Shown here one piece after another: positions 10,565 through 20,457 of a DNA stretch of 20,457 nt. Made by a program: the position numbers and the translations under genes. Origin of the DNA: Krasilnikovozyma curviuscula (Eukaryota; Basidiomycota; Tremellomycetes; Cystofilobasidiales; Mrakiaceae); the NCBI GenBank assembly GCA_014825775.1, contig MVAQ01000310.1, forward strand, positions 943 to 21,399. Direction: 5' to 3'. The notes under the pieces are model-generated. The model saw only the letters and a program-made list of their open reading frames with translations, was not told the DNA's origin and did not search any database. Every line of letters starts with the position of its first letter. The stretch's first letter is position 1.

Positions 10565-10745
10565 TGCGTTGCAAGGGCGATGATCTAGAACTGATCTGTC
10601 CCTCTCGGCGCTTGTACTTGTCTTTCCTCCATTCCTTCCGACCACAACCACACATCTTCACTCTCCTTTTTTTTCTCAGAAGCAGAGCGCCACTTCTCAG
10701 TAGAGAACAGGGCACTCAGTGGTTTCCAACAAGCTCAGTCAGTTC

Positions 10746-12298
10746 ATGGCTGAGAAGAGATTCAAATGTGGGTTTTTATTTGAGCAAAAATTCATTCCTT
10801 AATTTTTTGATTTATCCCTTTACCTTCATTCCTTGAATAACAGGCCCTCAGCCAGGTTGCACTTCGACGTTTACGAGGGCTCAGAATGTCGAGCGGTTAG
10901 CATCATTTTGTCAATAACCTCACAACTGCGATTTCCATCTAATTTTGGATATGATTCACAAACCCAAACTTGAATTCGAGAAGACATCTGAGAATACGTG
11001 AGTTCTGCCTCTTCTCATACGCTTTTGTTTGATGAGCAGACCCACCTGTGCGCGTTCTAACTCTGTATTTTGTTTGTTTCCAACTTACAAGATTCTGGCG
11101 AGGTCCCCTACCACTGTCTCCTAGAAGATTGCACGCAACGGTTCTCTCGAGTAGACCTACTCAATAGGCACATGGTCAAGGACCATGGCGAGGCTGGTCT
11201 GCTTGCTGCGAGGAGTGGGAAGGTCAAAGTGCGACGAGGAAAAGGGAAGAAGAAGAAGAGGCGTAAACACGAATGGTCAGACGACGAAGATGATGACGAA
11301 GAGGAGAGTTTTGAGGAAGCTAATGAGGCTGAAGGGAGCTCACATGGTGCTGGAACTTCAACGAGTGAGACTCAGCATCCATCTTACCCTCCTCAGGAGC
11401 ACCCCCGGCAGCTTCCAGCTGGTCTTCCAGATCACCAATCTCCAGTATATCAACAGCATAACCCACTTTACACCAACGCTCCTAGACCTGGCAGCAGTAA
11501 CAGCTTGTACAACCCTGTTTATCAATATCACCAAATGTACGACCACCGTCCACAGAGCGCAGTGAGTTTTTATTTATTCCCCTCTCCACACTGGCTGATG
11601 GAAACCTTCTGACGGGCTTTGATTTTGACTCCTACTCATTAAAGTGGGAGAGAGAAGGTAGCTCATCTCTTCCCAATATGTATCAGTCAATGTCCCGCTG
11701 GGGAGGCGAGATTGACCAGAACACTCAGCGTTTATACCCACATCCGCCGCACCAACCCCATCATAACGATGAGTCTTACCAACATCCAGTACCTTACCAA
11801 TACCAACAGGAGCCTCAATATCACCGCCCTTATTACCAGCAGCCTGAGTCACTGCATCAGCAGCAGCCAACGTCAACGCACCAAACGACCGCCGTTCAAG
11901 TGTTTTCGCCAAGCTATTGGAGGATCAAATACGATAATGTAACGCCCTCAGCATCTCAGTTATCAGCTGTCTCCTCTTCAGCATATGATCAGCACCTACA
12001 CAACAGCGAAACAAGCCAAGAAGCGCCAGTTCCAGTGTTTCAATCTCAACAATCCAATCCATGTGATCCGCCGCAACTGGTTGTCTACCCTCATCATGAC
12101 CAACATCTCCCTGTACCAGATTCTTCTCTCGGTTTGTCATTTGAATCAGGTTCCAACCAAGGGTGGGGGCTACCAGCGCAGCAATCCCCGTTCGTCAACG
12201 CTCCCAATCCACTCGAGTTCAAGGATCTCGCCAACACTGCGCCGACGTTTGAGCTACGCTTGCCGGCGATGAAAAAGAAAATGAAGCCTAGCAGTTAG
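10746..12298 (+). CDS. Two-finger C2H2 zinc-finger protein, probable transcription factor
   Basis: Probable nuclear DNA-binding regulator. Exons 10746-10767, 10844-10895, 10984-10997, 11092-11561, 11645-12298 join in frame to 403 aa. Finger 1 is C8-x4-C13-x12-H26-x3-H30; finger 2 is C38-x4-C43-x12-H56-x4-H61; the linker HSGEVPYHC resembles the classic HTGEKPY linker. A lysine/arginine cluster (about 73-89, including KKKKRRK) is a likely nuclear localisation signal. It is followed directly by an acidic block (about 93-108). The rest, to the C-terminus, is rich in Pro, Gln, His, Tyr and Ser, looks disordered and could be an activation region; the C-terminus is again basic (KKKMK). Exon 3 is only 14 nt. 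The ATG at 10746 is chosen because finger 1 starts at residue 8. Further upstream exons are not excluded. It resembles many two-finger fungal regulators; I cannot assign an orthologue. Confidence 0.85.
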
Positions 12299-13227
12299 TA
12301 GAATCTGGTTGTAGGGCTTTAAAATTTGTTAAGATGGTGACTTTATGTACGCTGTAACGACTGGACCTTTTATCTCGATACCTTTGTGCTAGCTTTGTTT
12401 TTTTCGTACATGTTTATTATGTCATGATTTCCGGTAGGTGTGCTTCGTCAATGCGAGACATGCGACCCAGCGACTCACTCTCCGTCCTAAGGGTTGTTGA
12501 TATACTGGTGAAGCAATCTCGCTTGAGCGGTTCAGCTCGTTCACCGCCCCCACAGACTTGAAACATTACAGGAAATGAGAGAAATGTTATTCTTGACCGA
12601 TGAAAGGCATCAGTGTAGCCGAAGCAGATATTGCATCTCTCGTGAGACACTATCCGAAACCGATCTGCAGCGTCGCACGAGAAACGATCAGCATACTAAA
12701 ACTCTGTGAGGAATTCTAGATCCTAACCCCCAAACTTGCTTGGACCTTTTCTACCAAACTATTGGAGTACAGCGGAGTAGCTGGCTTTGGCTATCTCTGG
12801 AAAGCAGCTACGAAACAGCTTCAGGTGAGCTATAATATTGCTCTATTGCTTGGTTCCGAAACTAATCAGGTGCAAGTTAAGTATTCTGCCCTGGTGTTTT
12901 CCTTCGGACCCCAACTTCTCGTCAGACGTGCTCTACTGGATAGAGCTAAACTGAGCTTTCGCACCTCAGAACTCAGCCTAAAATACTTCAGCTGCTTAGT
13001 TGACCTGAAAAGAACGGGAGGGCAGGCGTCCGGTTAAAGAAACCAGTTTCTATGTCTTTTGCTCCAGTTCAACTTCATAGTGAGTGAATTGCCCTTCCGT
13101 CTTGGTACCATGGTGCTTCATTAGCTCACAGTTCTCTACTTTGCTGCTGTGACATTCATCTCTGCAGAATAGATATTGTCAAAACTATTCTGCCTGGCAG
13201 CAGCAGCGTACTTGTCCTGTTGAAGCT
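12299..13227. other. Intergenic region between zinc-finger and ankyrin genes
   Basis: About 930 bases holding the 3' end of the zinc-finger transcript and the promoter/leader of the ankyrin gene. Open frames here (12762-13037 plus; 12417-12650 minus) begin at non-ATG codons and show no recognisable protein signal. I see no RNA gene or repeat in it. Confidence 0.55.
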
Positions 13228-16200
13228 ATGGACACCACCTCGTTCAATCAGTACCCTAGCGACGATCCATCTTCTCGATTCTCCTTTTCAACGTTTGCTT
13301 CTTCCAACATGTCAGGAAATCAGAGTCATTATGTAGCAGCAGCGGCAGGTCCTTCCTCCCAGCCGCCTTCGCCTCCAGTCAGCAGCGTACCCGAAGAAGT
13401 CCCCTCCTCTGTCCTTGATCGCTCCTATGGGTCTCTCGCTGAGATGTGTGCTGCTGGTGATCTTGAGGCTGTCCTACATGCCCTCAACAACGGTGCTAAC
13501 GTCGGTGAATTTGACCCACAGCGGGGGCTGAACGCTTTGGCTGGCGCCATTGTTGCATGGGACTGGCAAGGGTACGTTGTTGCATTCTTCCCTGAAGATA
13601 ATCGAGCTAAGTCTGAGTATGCTCATTGTTTACATTTCTAAGATTTCCCTATTCCCTTCATGAGCCGCCCCAAGTCCAGACTTCACATCTATTGATCACC
13701 TCGCACCTCCTCAACTCGCCCAGTTTGACTCTAAGAGCACTGAATGCACCTCTTCCCGGACCTCTCACTGGAGGTGCTACTCCCTTGATTTTAGCTAGTT
13801 ATCTCGGAAGAGAGGATTTGATCAGGATCTTGCTTGGTGAAGGGGACAATGAGGTTGCTCGGAGTTGGAAGGGTCAAGGTTGGTGTAATGTTGACTCGAG
13901 AGACGGAATGGGTGGAACTGCTTTGATGTGTGAGTGAAGAGCACTTGTTCTTTTTCTCTATTCTTTCGCTCTCAAGTTGCAGACCTCTCACCGCGCCCAT
14001 CGCTTCCTACAGATGCTGCAAGAGATGGGAAGCTCTCCGTTTCTCAAATTCTTGTAAGATACAGTTTCAAAGGCTGGTGTATCCGCGACTTATTATCTTA
14101 TTTCTGGTCGCTTTCTTCAGCTCTCTCACGACGCAACTCCTGACCTACCGGATGTAAATGGCGACTCAGCCATTCAATACGCCTCCAACGCTGCTGATGG
14201 TGGTTATCCGGATTTAGTCTGGATGTTCGAAATGAAATTACGATCCACACGGGTCGCGTTATGTCAGCAGTTCACTACGCGTGCACCAACTGAAAGACAT
14301 GAACCAAATCCACCAATGCCGAGACCATCATTACCCAACATCACACGAATACTCAACCTTCCTACGAACCTCTTCCCGTCCATCCTTTCAACATCGTATC
14401 TCAGTCCACCGCCCCTTTCTGCATTCATGCCTAAAGCTCAAAAACCTACCAGAAAGCTTCTCCTACACGCGATCAAGCACTCGAACGTTGACATGCTCCG
14501 TGCACTGCTGTTTCCAACAGCGCCGGGAGGTAAGAACTCGGACGGGATTGTGAATGTCAATTCGAAGGATAAGGATGGGTTGACTTTAATGCACCATGCG
14601 ATGAGAGTCAGGGTGCCAAATAAGGACATCATTGGTTTGCTCTGGTTGTCTGGTTCTGATACGAGATTCCAGGACACTGTGCGCGTTATCTTTCTTTTTG
14701 TTGGACCCGAACTGATCAGTACTTACTAACTTTGCTCGTTCCTTATTTCGCTAGTGGGGCAGCACCCCTTTACATCAGATGTACGTAGTAAACCACAGCC
14801 TTCGCCCCCGTCAAACACTCTTGTTGAAAAGTTTTATTTTTATTTTCCGTACTGATAGCGCATTCTTGGCTGGTACCGACCCAAAAAAACCTCCTCGCAC
14901 CTCCTCATCTTCAAGCAACGTGCAGTATACCCACGACACTCGACCGACTCCTCGCCGTTCAGTTCTGTTCACTGTATCAGAAGAAGACTCCTCCGTTGGT
15001 GGAGATCTTGAAGAACCACCGTCCTCTCCTAAACTTTCCGAATCACAGCTTCCTTCTCCGCAACAACCAGCGCCATCTCCACAGTACGCACCTAACCCAG
15101 TCATCGCTAGAAATTTGAAAGGCACCCCGGGTCTGTTGCTTCCTCCTCCAACAATGGCGCTCCCACCCCTACCGACTCTCGATGGCCAAGAAGCTGGTGG
15201 ACCAGGGTACAGGTTCCCTGATAGTGAGATAGAGAAACAGTTGAGGGAAGTCATGGAGTTTTACATCTACGCGTTGAAAGGAGATCCTGATCTGAAGGAT
15301 ACTGAGAGAGAAACTCCATTGCATTTTGCTGCTGAAGTAAGCCTTTGTTTCGCTACTGAGCACTGAGCGCTTGCTGCCACGCTCACCTATCATCGTTTGT
15401 AGCATGGGTGCTCTAAAGAAGTACTCAAGGTATTACTAGAACACGACGTTAACCTGGAAGACGCCTTTGCACGAAACAATCCTCGAAACTCTCTCGGTGT
15501 TCCCATTGAACGGATTCCAACACGGCAGTCCTTTAACAATCGCCACAAGACACCCCGTGACCTCTGCAAAGAAGAATATATCAAATTCTTCATTGAAGCT
15601 GATCATGTTGCTGCTCAAAGAGCTCAACTTCGAAAATCAGCTGCAGAGCGGCTCAGCAAGCTCCTTCATGCTGGTGGTTCTGGAGGTGTGCGTCCGCCGA
15701 TCCCACCAAGGTCCAGTTCGTCATCAACAAACTCGTCTACAATGTCCACCGGTTCTTCGACACAAAGGGGTGAGAACCTGGAAAGAAAAGCTTGGAGGGA
15801 ATCAGTAATCAGACCCCTCTCACCCCTAAGTGATCACAGACAGGTTGAAGAGACCTTTCGACAGATGGTTTTCAATCTGAATCATGTTGATGAGACGCTT
15901 GTGAGTTTCGAGCGGTTGCTATTGCTCGTGAAATATTTTTACTGAGCGCGGTGTCTTTACAGACAACGGGCTACGTCTCGATTGTCAAAGACGACTTGGC
16001 TCAACAAAACTCCGCCCATCCAGCTTGGTCAGAACGCGACCGATGGCTTGATGTTGCATCCGATGATGGCAGGTCAGAATCCATCAAGCGTCTCAGATAC
16101 AGTTTCTCGTCCAGCCGTGCTTCCAATAATACACGTCCGGCTCAACCTCGTCGTTCAATATCATCTTCAGCCACGCATTCAAGCTGGTGGAGTGAGCCGT

Positions 16201-18418
16201 CAGAAATGTACACCGCAGAACAAATCAAACGCTTTCAAAATGATCTCGACTCAATCTTCAGACTCATCACCCATACGTCTCAAATGGCCACAAGCATCTT
16301 CGACTTTTACTCATTACTTCAAACTAAAATTGAGGATGAAGTGAGGGCAATCTCAGAATGGCTCGATCTAGGAAACTCGGATGTGATTGGTGTTAGAAAC
16401 AGGGTTCTGCAGCTTCAAAGCAGAGAAGCCAGTTTAGAATCCATCTTGGAGGAGATCGCAATGACCAAGGCGGATCGAGCACTCGACGGAGAGTTCAACC
16501 AAAAGATCATGGCTGTTGTCAACGGCCTTTCGTCTTCTGTCTCCAACATCCGACTCGACAATCAAACACAAGGTAGGCTTAAGGTTATTGACCTCTGTAA
16601 AGCATCCGATCAGGCTTCCAAAGCGCTGACCGTCATTCGACAAGACGCGGAAGCCGAAGATCGATCTAATTCTGTGGTCCAAGCAGCAGACCAAGCCATT
16701 GCCTACGTCACGAAGGAGAAGTCTTCTCTAGTTGCCAATATAATTGCTCCATCTTCCTCCAACAACTCCCTCAAGTCATCAGCATCCTCGTCGTCCACCA
16801 ATCAAAAGCGCGATTATCCTGAACGGTCTCGTCCAATCACGAGATCGGGTTCCTTTGCTTCCAGTGATACCAGCGATCAGCCCTCTGTTGAAACGCCAAA
16901 GTCGTTGCCTGTCAGCTTTTACCAGCAGCGACCTTCGGTTGCCGCCTCAACCTCTACCAATGGCAGCGGAGAGACACTCAGAACCATGCCCAGCAGTGCT
17001 TCTCTTCCAACCTTCAAGCTGTCACAGCAACCTTTTAACAATGAAAACCCACCAACTTTCAGTATGCCTTGGGACTCTTGGCCCAGGAAAAAGGAGGAAG
17101 ATCCTGAATACATCGCTGCCATCGCTAATCTTGATGAGATCGAGAGGGATATGGCTGTTGCCGAGGAGAAAGTAACCAAGAACATCGGTAGGCTACCACA
17201 GTGCTATAATAACCTCCGGGATGTTCCAACTCTGAGCCTGACAAATTTTCAATCTTGGTAGATCATGAACAACGACTTCAGTCGTTCATGGATGGCCGCT
17301 TGAGTGACGGAGCTGCTAAGCTATCTTCTAAAGACCGACTTGAAGCTTCTCGCTTGATGACGGTTATCCTAGAGTCACGTATCGAACTGGAGGAACATAT
17401 CCAAAAACTGAAAAATCAACAATCAACTTACCTCGCAATTTTGGACCGCCACGAAGCAGAGGAGCTCGCTCGTGATAATGAGACTCGACTGAAGGCATAT
17501 CTTCGCAAACAACTATCGGAACGACGTGGTAAAGTGGAAACAGAGTATCAATACGAGCTCGCTCAATGCGAGGAGGACTCTATCACACGAGTTGCTGCTA
17601 GTTCAAATGGCGAAGAAGAGGATGAAAATGGTAGCTTGGAGTCACCTCATCTTACTTATCCAGATCTCGTCGAAGAGTGCGGCCAGATACTGAGAGAACT
17701 TCAGCATCTGAAGGTTAGATTAACGGGAGCTCCGGAGTTGTGTGATCGAGCAGTTGATGATTTCGACATCATGTTCAGAAACTACCTCCCCCAGGTAAGT
17801 GTCTAGATTTGTCAAAGCTAGAATCTTCTGGTAACCTTTTTATTCTAGATTCGAAAAAGTTGCACTACTGCAGCGAAGTACATTTCTCGGTCCAAAGGTG
17901 CACTATCTCGAATACTGCAGGTGAGTACCCAACAGTTCATATATTTCAAAACGTTACTCTTGGATGACCTCGCACCACGAATTTCTAACTTTCAGGAACG
18001 AATGGATGAGATTGTTGTACTTTGGGAGTATGTCAGCGTCATCAATGAAGACTCGGACGATGCAGTCTCTATCGCATCTTCCTCCTTTGCCCTTGACGCT
18101 CGGTTTCAACTCTCACTTCCAACCATCCTCACAGAATCACTCTCATCACCAAAACCAAGAATGCTTTCTCCACAATCTGCCATCGCATCTACAACCGGCT
18201 CGTCTATTTCTGGGTCGCATTCCGTTTCAATGTCGCTAGGCTCAGTCTCTTCCAACTCGAGCGGCACAGAAACAGCTGAATTACACAGGCTCAAACAAGC
18301 TCTTACTGTAAAAGCGAGTCAAGCTCTCAAAAAGGCCTCCGAGGATACCCGAGAGGTTTTTGAATGGTTAGGAGTTGTTCAGTTAGCGGCCGACAATCTA
18401 AGTCAGAGGCTGGCTTAA
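13228..18418 (+). CDS. Large ankyrin-repeat protein with helical C-terminal half, function unknown
   Basis: Exons 13228-13571, 13643-13929, 13983-14053, 14121-14678, 14755-14780, 14859-15336, 15403-15900, 15963-17187, 17262-17794, 17849-17920, 17996-18418 join in frame to 1504 aa. The N-terminal 60 residues are Ser/Pro-rich. Ankyrin-like units lie between about 67 and 610: GATPLILASYLGREDLIRIL at about 158, DSAIQYAS at about 250, WGSTPLHQIAFL at 421-432 and ETPLHFAAEHG at about 580. They are interrupted by a Pro/Ser-rich insertion at about 437-545. A PPIPPRSSSSS stretch (about 690) could bind SH3 domains. The part from about 740 to the end is mostly predicted-helical and charged, with Ser-rich linkers near 1010-1100 and 1380-1440; part may form coiled coil. 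No signal peptide, membrane segment or catalytic motif is seen. It is probably a scaffold, but the partner and pathway are unknown. I considered two separate genes, but every junction keeps the frame. The start has no in-frame upstream competitor that I could support. Confidence 0.8.
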
Positions 18419-18747
18419 AGTCTCACATCTCTGCATGTTGTTTTCTATTCTTGAAGTCATCAGGTACTTTTCTTTTCTTTATATGCTTGCTATGAATAAC
18501 GTCTGTCTGGATCACTGTCTACTCTAAATATTGTGCAAGGAGGGTTTTCCAAGACCTTCTGAATCTCTCCATATAATCTAACAGGTCTGTACTTCAAAAA
18601 AGAGGTCCTCCCAATCTTATGCAACTCTGGGAACTCAAAAAACTAGTCGCCAGAAATCCAGAGAAAATCTGTCTTAATTCTCCAGCGGCAAGTCACTTTT
18701 TTTTCTCAGCTGAAATCTTGCATATCCCCACCACAGTCTCAAAGAAA
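18419..18747 (+). promoter_or_regulatory. Upstream region of HOM2
   Basis: 329 bp between the ankyrin stop and the HOM2 ATG. It contains an AT-rich CATATAAT at about 18571-18578 and, just before the gene, a T-run ending TTTTCTCAG (to 18710), which looks like a 3' splice acceptor in the leader. A frame open in phase with HOM2 runs back to an ATG at 18619, but I judge it to be mostly untranslated leader. No TGACTCA-type site is present in this stretch. Confidence 0.45.
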
Positions 18748-20320
18748 ATGTCTCCAGCTCCATCCCAAAAGATCAAAGTCGCTGTTCTCGGTGCTACTGG
18801 AACAGTAGGCCAGAGGTTTATCTCGCTCCTTGCAGCCCACCCATTCTTTGAATTGCACGCCTTGGGGGCTTCAGCTCGTTCAGCTGGACAACCATACTCC
18901 AAAGCTGTCAAATGGAAGCAAACTACACCAATCCCAGCATTTGTCAAATCCATGGTGGTCACTGAGTGTAGTCCTGAGGCTGCAGGAATGAAGGACTGTA
19001 AGATTGTGTTCTCAGGTTTGGATGCGGAAGTTGCTGGTGAAATTGGTAAGTGGTGTTTCTATCTAGTAAAGCAGAGATTGGATATTACAAATAGAGTGAT
19101 GATTGAAGATTGAGAAATGGGTTGTTAGCTGCCTCCAACAGGGGCAAATGCTGCATGAGTTTTTCCAGCGTTTTGAGTCATGGCACGACAGTGTTGCCTT
19201 GCACATTCTACCTAAATCCTCTCACTGACACCAACTACTGATTCTCCTCTTAGAATTGGCTTTCCAACGCGCTGAACTGTGTGTCTTCTCCAACTCAAAG
19301 AACCACCGTCGGGGAGAATTGGTCCCACTTATTGTCCCAACTGTCAACACTTCTCACTTGTCCGTTATCCCAACCCAGCGAGCCGCTCACTCCCCACCTC
19401 TCTCAAAAGGTTTCATTATCACCAACGCCAACTGTTCCACCACCGGTTTGGTTGTCCCTCTGGCTGCCTTGGAGAAGGCTTTCGGTCCAATTGACAAAGT
19501 CCTGGTCACCACACTTCAGGCTGTCTCAGGGGGTGGATACCCGGGCGTGCCATCTTTGGATATCCTGGATAATGTTGTTCCCTTCATCGGCGGTGAAGAG
19601 GAGAAAATCGAATGGGAAGCTTCCAAGATCTTAGGTGGTGTGCTGCCTGAAAATAAAGGTTTCGACCTGCAGTACGTCATGGTCTTTGTTCATTATGGAA
19701 AGAGAGACCCACTCACTCTCTCTCTATATCCCTCTTTCTTTCTTTCTGCAGCGCATCATCGCCAATGATTGTCTCTGCTTCGTGTACCCGAGTTGCAGTA
19801 ATTGACGGACACACCGAATGTGTGTCGTTCTCCTTCGGCCCATCAGTCTCACCAAAGCCAACAGTTGAACAAATCAAAGAAGCTCTGGCTGATTACGAAT
19901 ACGACGCTGGACTGAAGTGGACCAAAGATGAGATTCCAAGTGCTCCTGAGAGGGCTATTGTTGTGCTTGAGGAGGAGGACAGACCTCAGCCAAGATTAGA
20001 CAGAAACTTACACGATGGCGCTTGTGTTGTTGTAGGCCGTGTGAGGTGAGCTCCTTTGTCCCATCCGTCTGAAGCTGGTATGGAACAACGCTCACTTCAC
20101 GTACTTTCCGTTGCTTTTACCTCCCCACCACCTTTACAACCGGCCCTCCCTTCCCCCCTCTATTGTTTCGCTATCACTGGTTGCGTCCACATCTATAAGA
20201 CCGTGCCCCGTATTGGACTTCAAGTTTGTATGCTTGTCAGACAACGTTAGAATCGGTGCAGCTACTTCGAGCATCATCAACGCCGAAATCGCCGTGGCTG
20301 AGGGCGTAGTTCCACTTTAA
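18748..20320 (+). CDS. HOM2: Aspartate-semialdehyde dehydrogenase
   Basis: Catalyses NADPH-dependent reduction of aspartyl-4-phosphate to aspartate-4-semialdehyde, the second step of threonine, methionine and isoleucine synthesis, in the cytosol. Exons 18748-19045, 19254-19671, 19752-20045, 20200-20320 join in frame to 376 aa, near the usual 355-370 of the fungal enzyme. The N-terminal NADP-binding motif VLGATGTVGQRF is at about 13-24. The catalytic cysteine lies in NANCSTTG (Cys160), and the active-site histidine in VIDGHTE (about His259). LDILDN, IGGEEEKIEWE and RPQPRLDRN are further family blocks. Splice joins restore sequence that runs contiguously with the yeast enzyme as I know it, so no exon is missing. 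Introns 1 (208 nt) and 3 (154 nt) are much longer than others in this window, and intron 1 carries a TGAGTCA site. The start was chosen because the dinucleotide-binding motif begins about ten residues later, as in the yeast protein. Confidence 0.97.
19174..19180. promoter_or_regulatory. Gcn4/Cpc1-type site inside HOM2 intron 1
   Basis: TGAGTCA, a perfect match to TGASTCA, the recognition sequence of the fungal amino-acid-starvation regulator Gcn4/Cpc1. It sits in the long first intron of an amino-acid biosynthetic gene. Binding is inferred from motif and context only. Confidence 0.4.
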
Positions 20321-20457
20321 AATGGAAACGCAGTCTATAAAAGTACCATATGACAAGAAGGTTTAATTGTTTCATCAGAAGTCTCTGGTGTGGTGCAAGA
20401 GCTTCGTAGAAAACACGAAACAGATCGCCCTCTGTCGTCCTGTCCACCTCCCCACCC
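20321..20457. other. HOM2 3' flank
   Basis: 137 bases after the HOM2 stop, presumably its 3' UTR and terminator region. No further gene can be supported before the window ends. Confidence 0.5.

Larger units (their letters stand above)
9621..10745. promoter_or_regulatory. Divergent intergenic region between kinase and zinc-finger genes
   Basis: About 1.1 kb without a convincing gene. It contains an A-rich purine tract (9851-9877), a tandem 11-bp repeat (10151-10172), two CRE-like repeats (10514-10564), and a pyrimidine-rich stretch around 10616-10677 that looks like the leader of the plus-strand gene. It probably holds promoters for both divergent genes. The exact transcription starts cannot be placed. 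Confidence 0.55.

Noticed and set aside
10510..10836. 108-residue plus-strand open frame before the zinc-finger gene
   Set aside because: It overlaps the finger start in another frame, its sequence follows a pyrimidine-rich leader and an intron, and no domain is recognisable.
12417..12650. 77-residue minus-strand frame with several cysteines
   Set aside because: It begins at GTG, the cysteines do not form a zinc or redox motif, and it lies in the 3' flank of the zinc-finger gene.
12762..13037. 91-residue plus-strand open frame between the zinc-finger and ankyrin genes
   Set aside because: It begins at TTG rather than ATG, has no recognisable motif and no supporting neighbours; chance is the simplest reading.
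13228..18418. Splitting the ankyrin gene into separate ankyrin and helical genes near 15900
   Set aside because: The intron at 15901-15962 has clear GT...AG ends and joins in frame, and no stop, promoter-like gap or strong new ATG supports a split.
19046..19253. C/D-box snoRNA in HOM2 intron 1 (GTGATGA and CTGA present)
   Set aside because: No terminal stem closes the boxes, the D-box candidates sit within about 30 nt of the splice acceptor, and no convincing C'/D' pair exists.
1..20457. Transposon, tRNA/rRNA, CRISPR array, prophage or defence island
   Set aside because: I found no transposase or polymerase-like frames, no long terminal or inverted repeats, no tRNA-like fold and no regularly spaced repeats. 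The gene content is ordinary eukaryotic.

Overview
The window looks like nuclear DNA of an intron-rich basidiomycete fungus. Every gene is broken by many short introns of about 53 to 97 nt, mostly GT...AG, and joining them in frame restores recognisable protein families. The genes are a fungal-type giant hybrid histidine kinase, a C2H2 zinc-finger protein rich in Gln/His/Pro, a large ankyrin protein and a fungal aspartate-semialdehyde dehydrogenase. The intron load (24 introns in one gene) argues against Saccharomycotina and intron-poor smuts. I cannot name the genus.

Layout. 1-716 is a non-coding 3' flank with a GT microsatellite and one imperfect hairpin. 717-9315 (minus strand) is one gene of 25 exons that I joined to a 2331-residue hybrid histidine kinase. 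Its order is a degenerate protein-kinase domain, an AAA-type/STAND-like ATPase, a long helical region, GAF, HisKA, HATPase, a degenerate receiver and a canonical receiver. This is the Chk1/Mak2-Mak3 (group X) architecture. 9316-10745 is a divergent intergenic region that probably holds the kinase 5' UTR, a short upstream ORF touching its start codon, a perfect 11-bp tandem repeat and a pair of CRE-like repeats. 10746-12298 (plus) encodes a 403-residue protein with two N-terminal C2H2 fingers. 13228-18418 (plus) encodes a 1504-residue ankyrin-repeat/helical protein that I do not recognise. 18748-20320 (plus) is HOM2, aspartate-semialdehyde dehydrogenase, complete in four exons.

How they fit together. 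HOM2 is metabolic (aspartate family, towards threonine, methionine and isoleucine) and unrelated to its neighbours. The kinase and the zinc-finger gene are divergently arranged over about 1.4 kb and could share regulatory DNA. I see no operon-like or island-like system, no mobile element, no RNA gene and no CRISPR array. The most noteworthy details are a predicted GC-AG intron beside a 26-nt exon, loss of catalytic residues in two kinase-gene domains, an upstream ORF overlapping the kinase start, a zinc finger whose ligand codons are split by introns around a 14-nt exon, a Gcn4-type site inside the long first intron of HOM2, and the orphan ankyrin protein.
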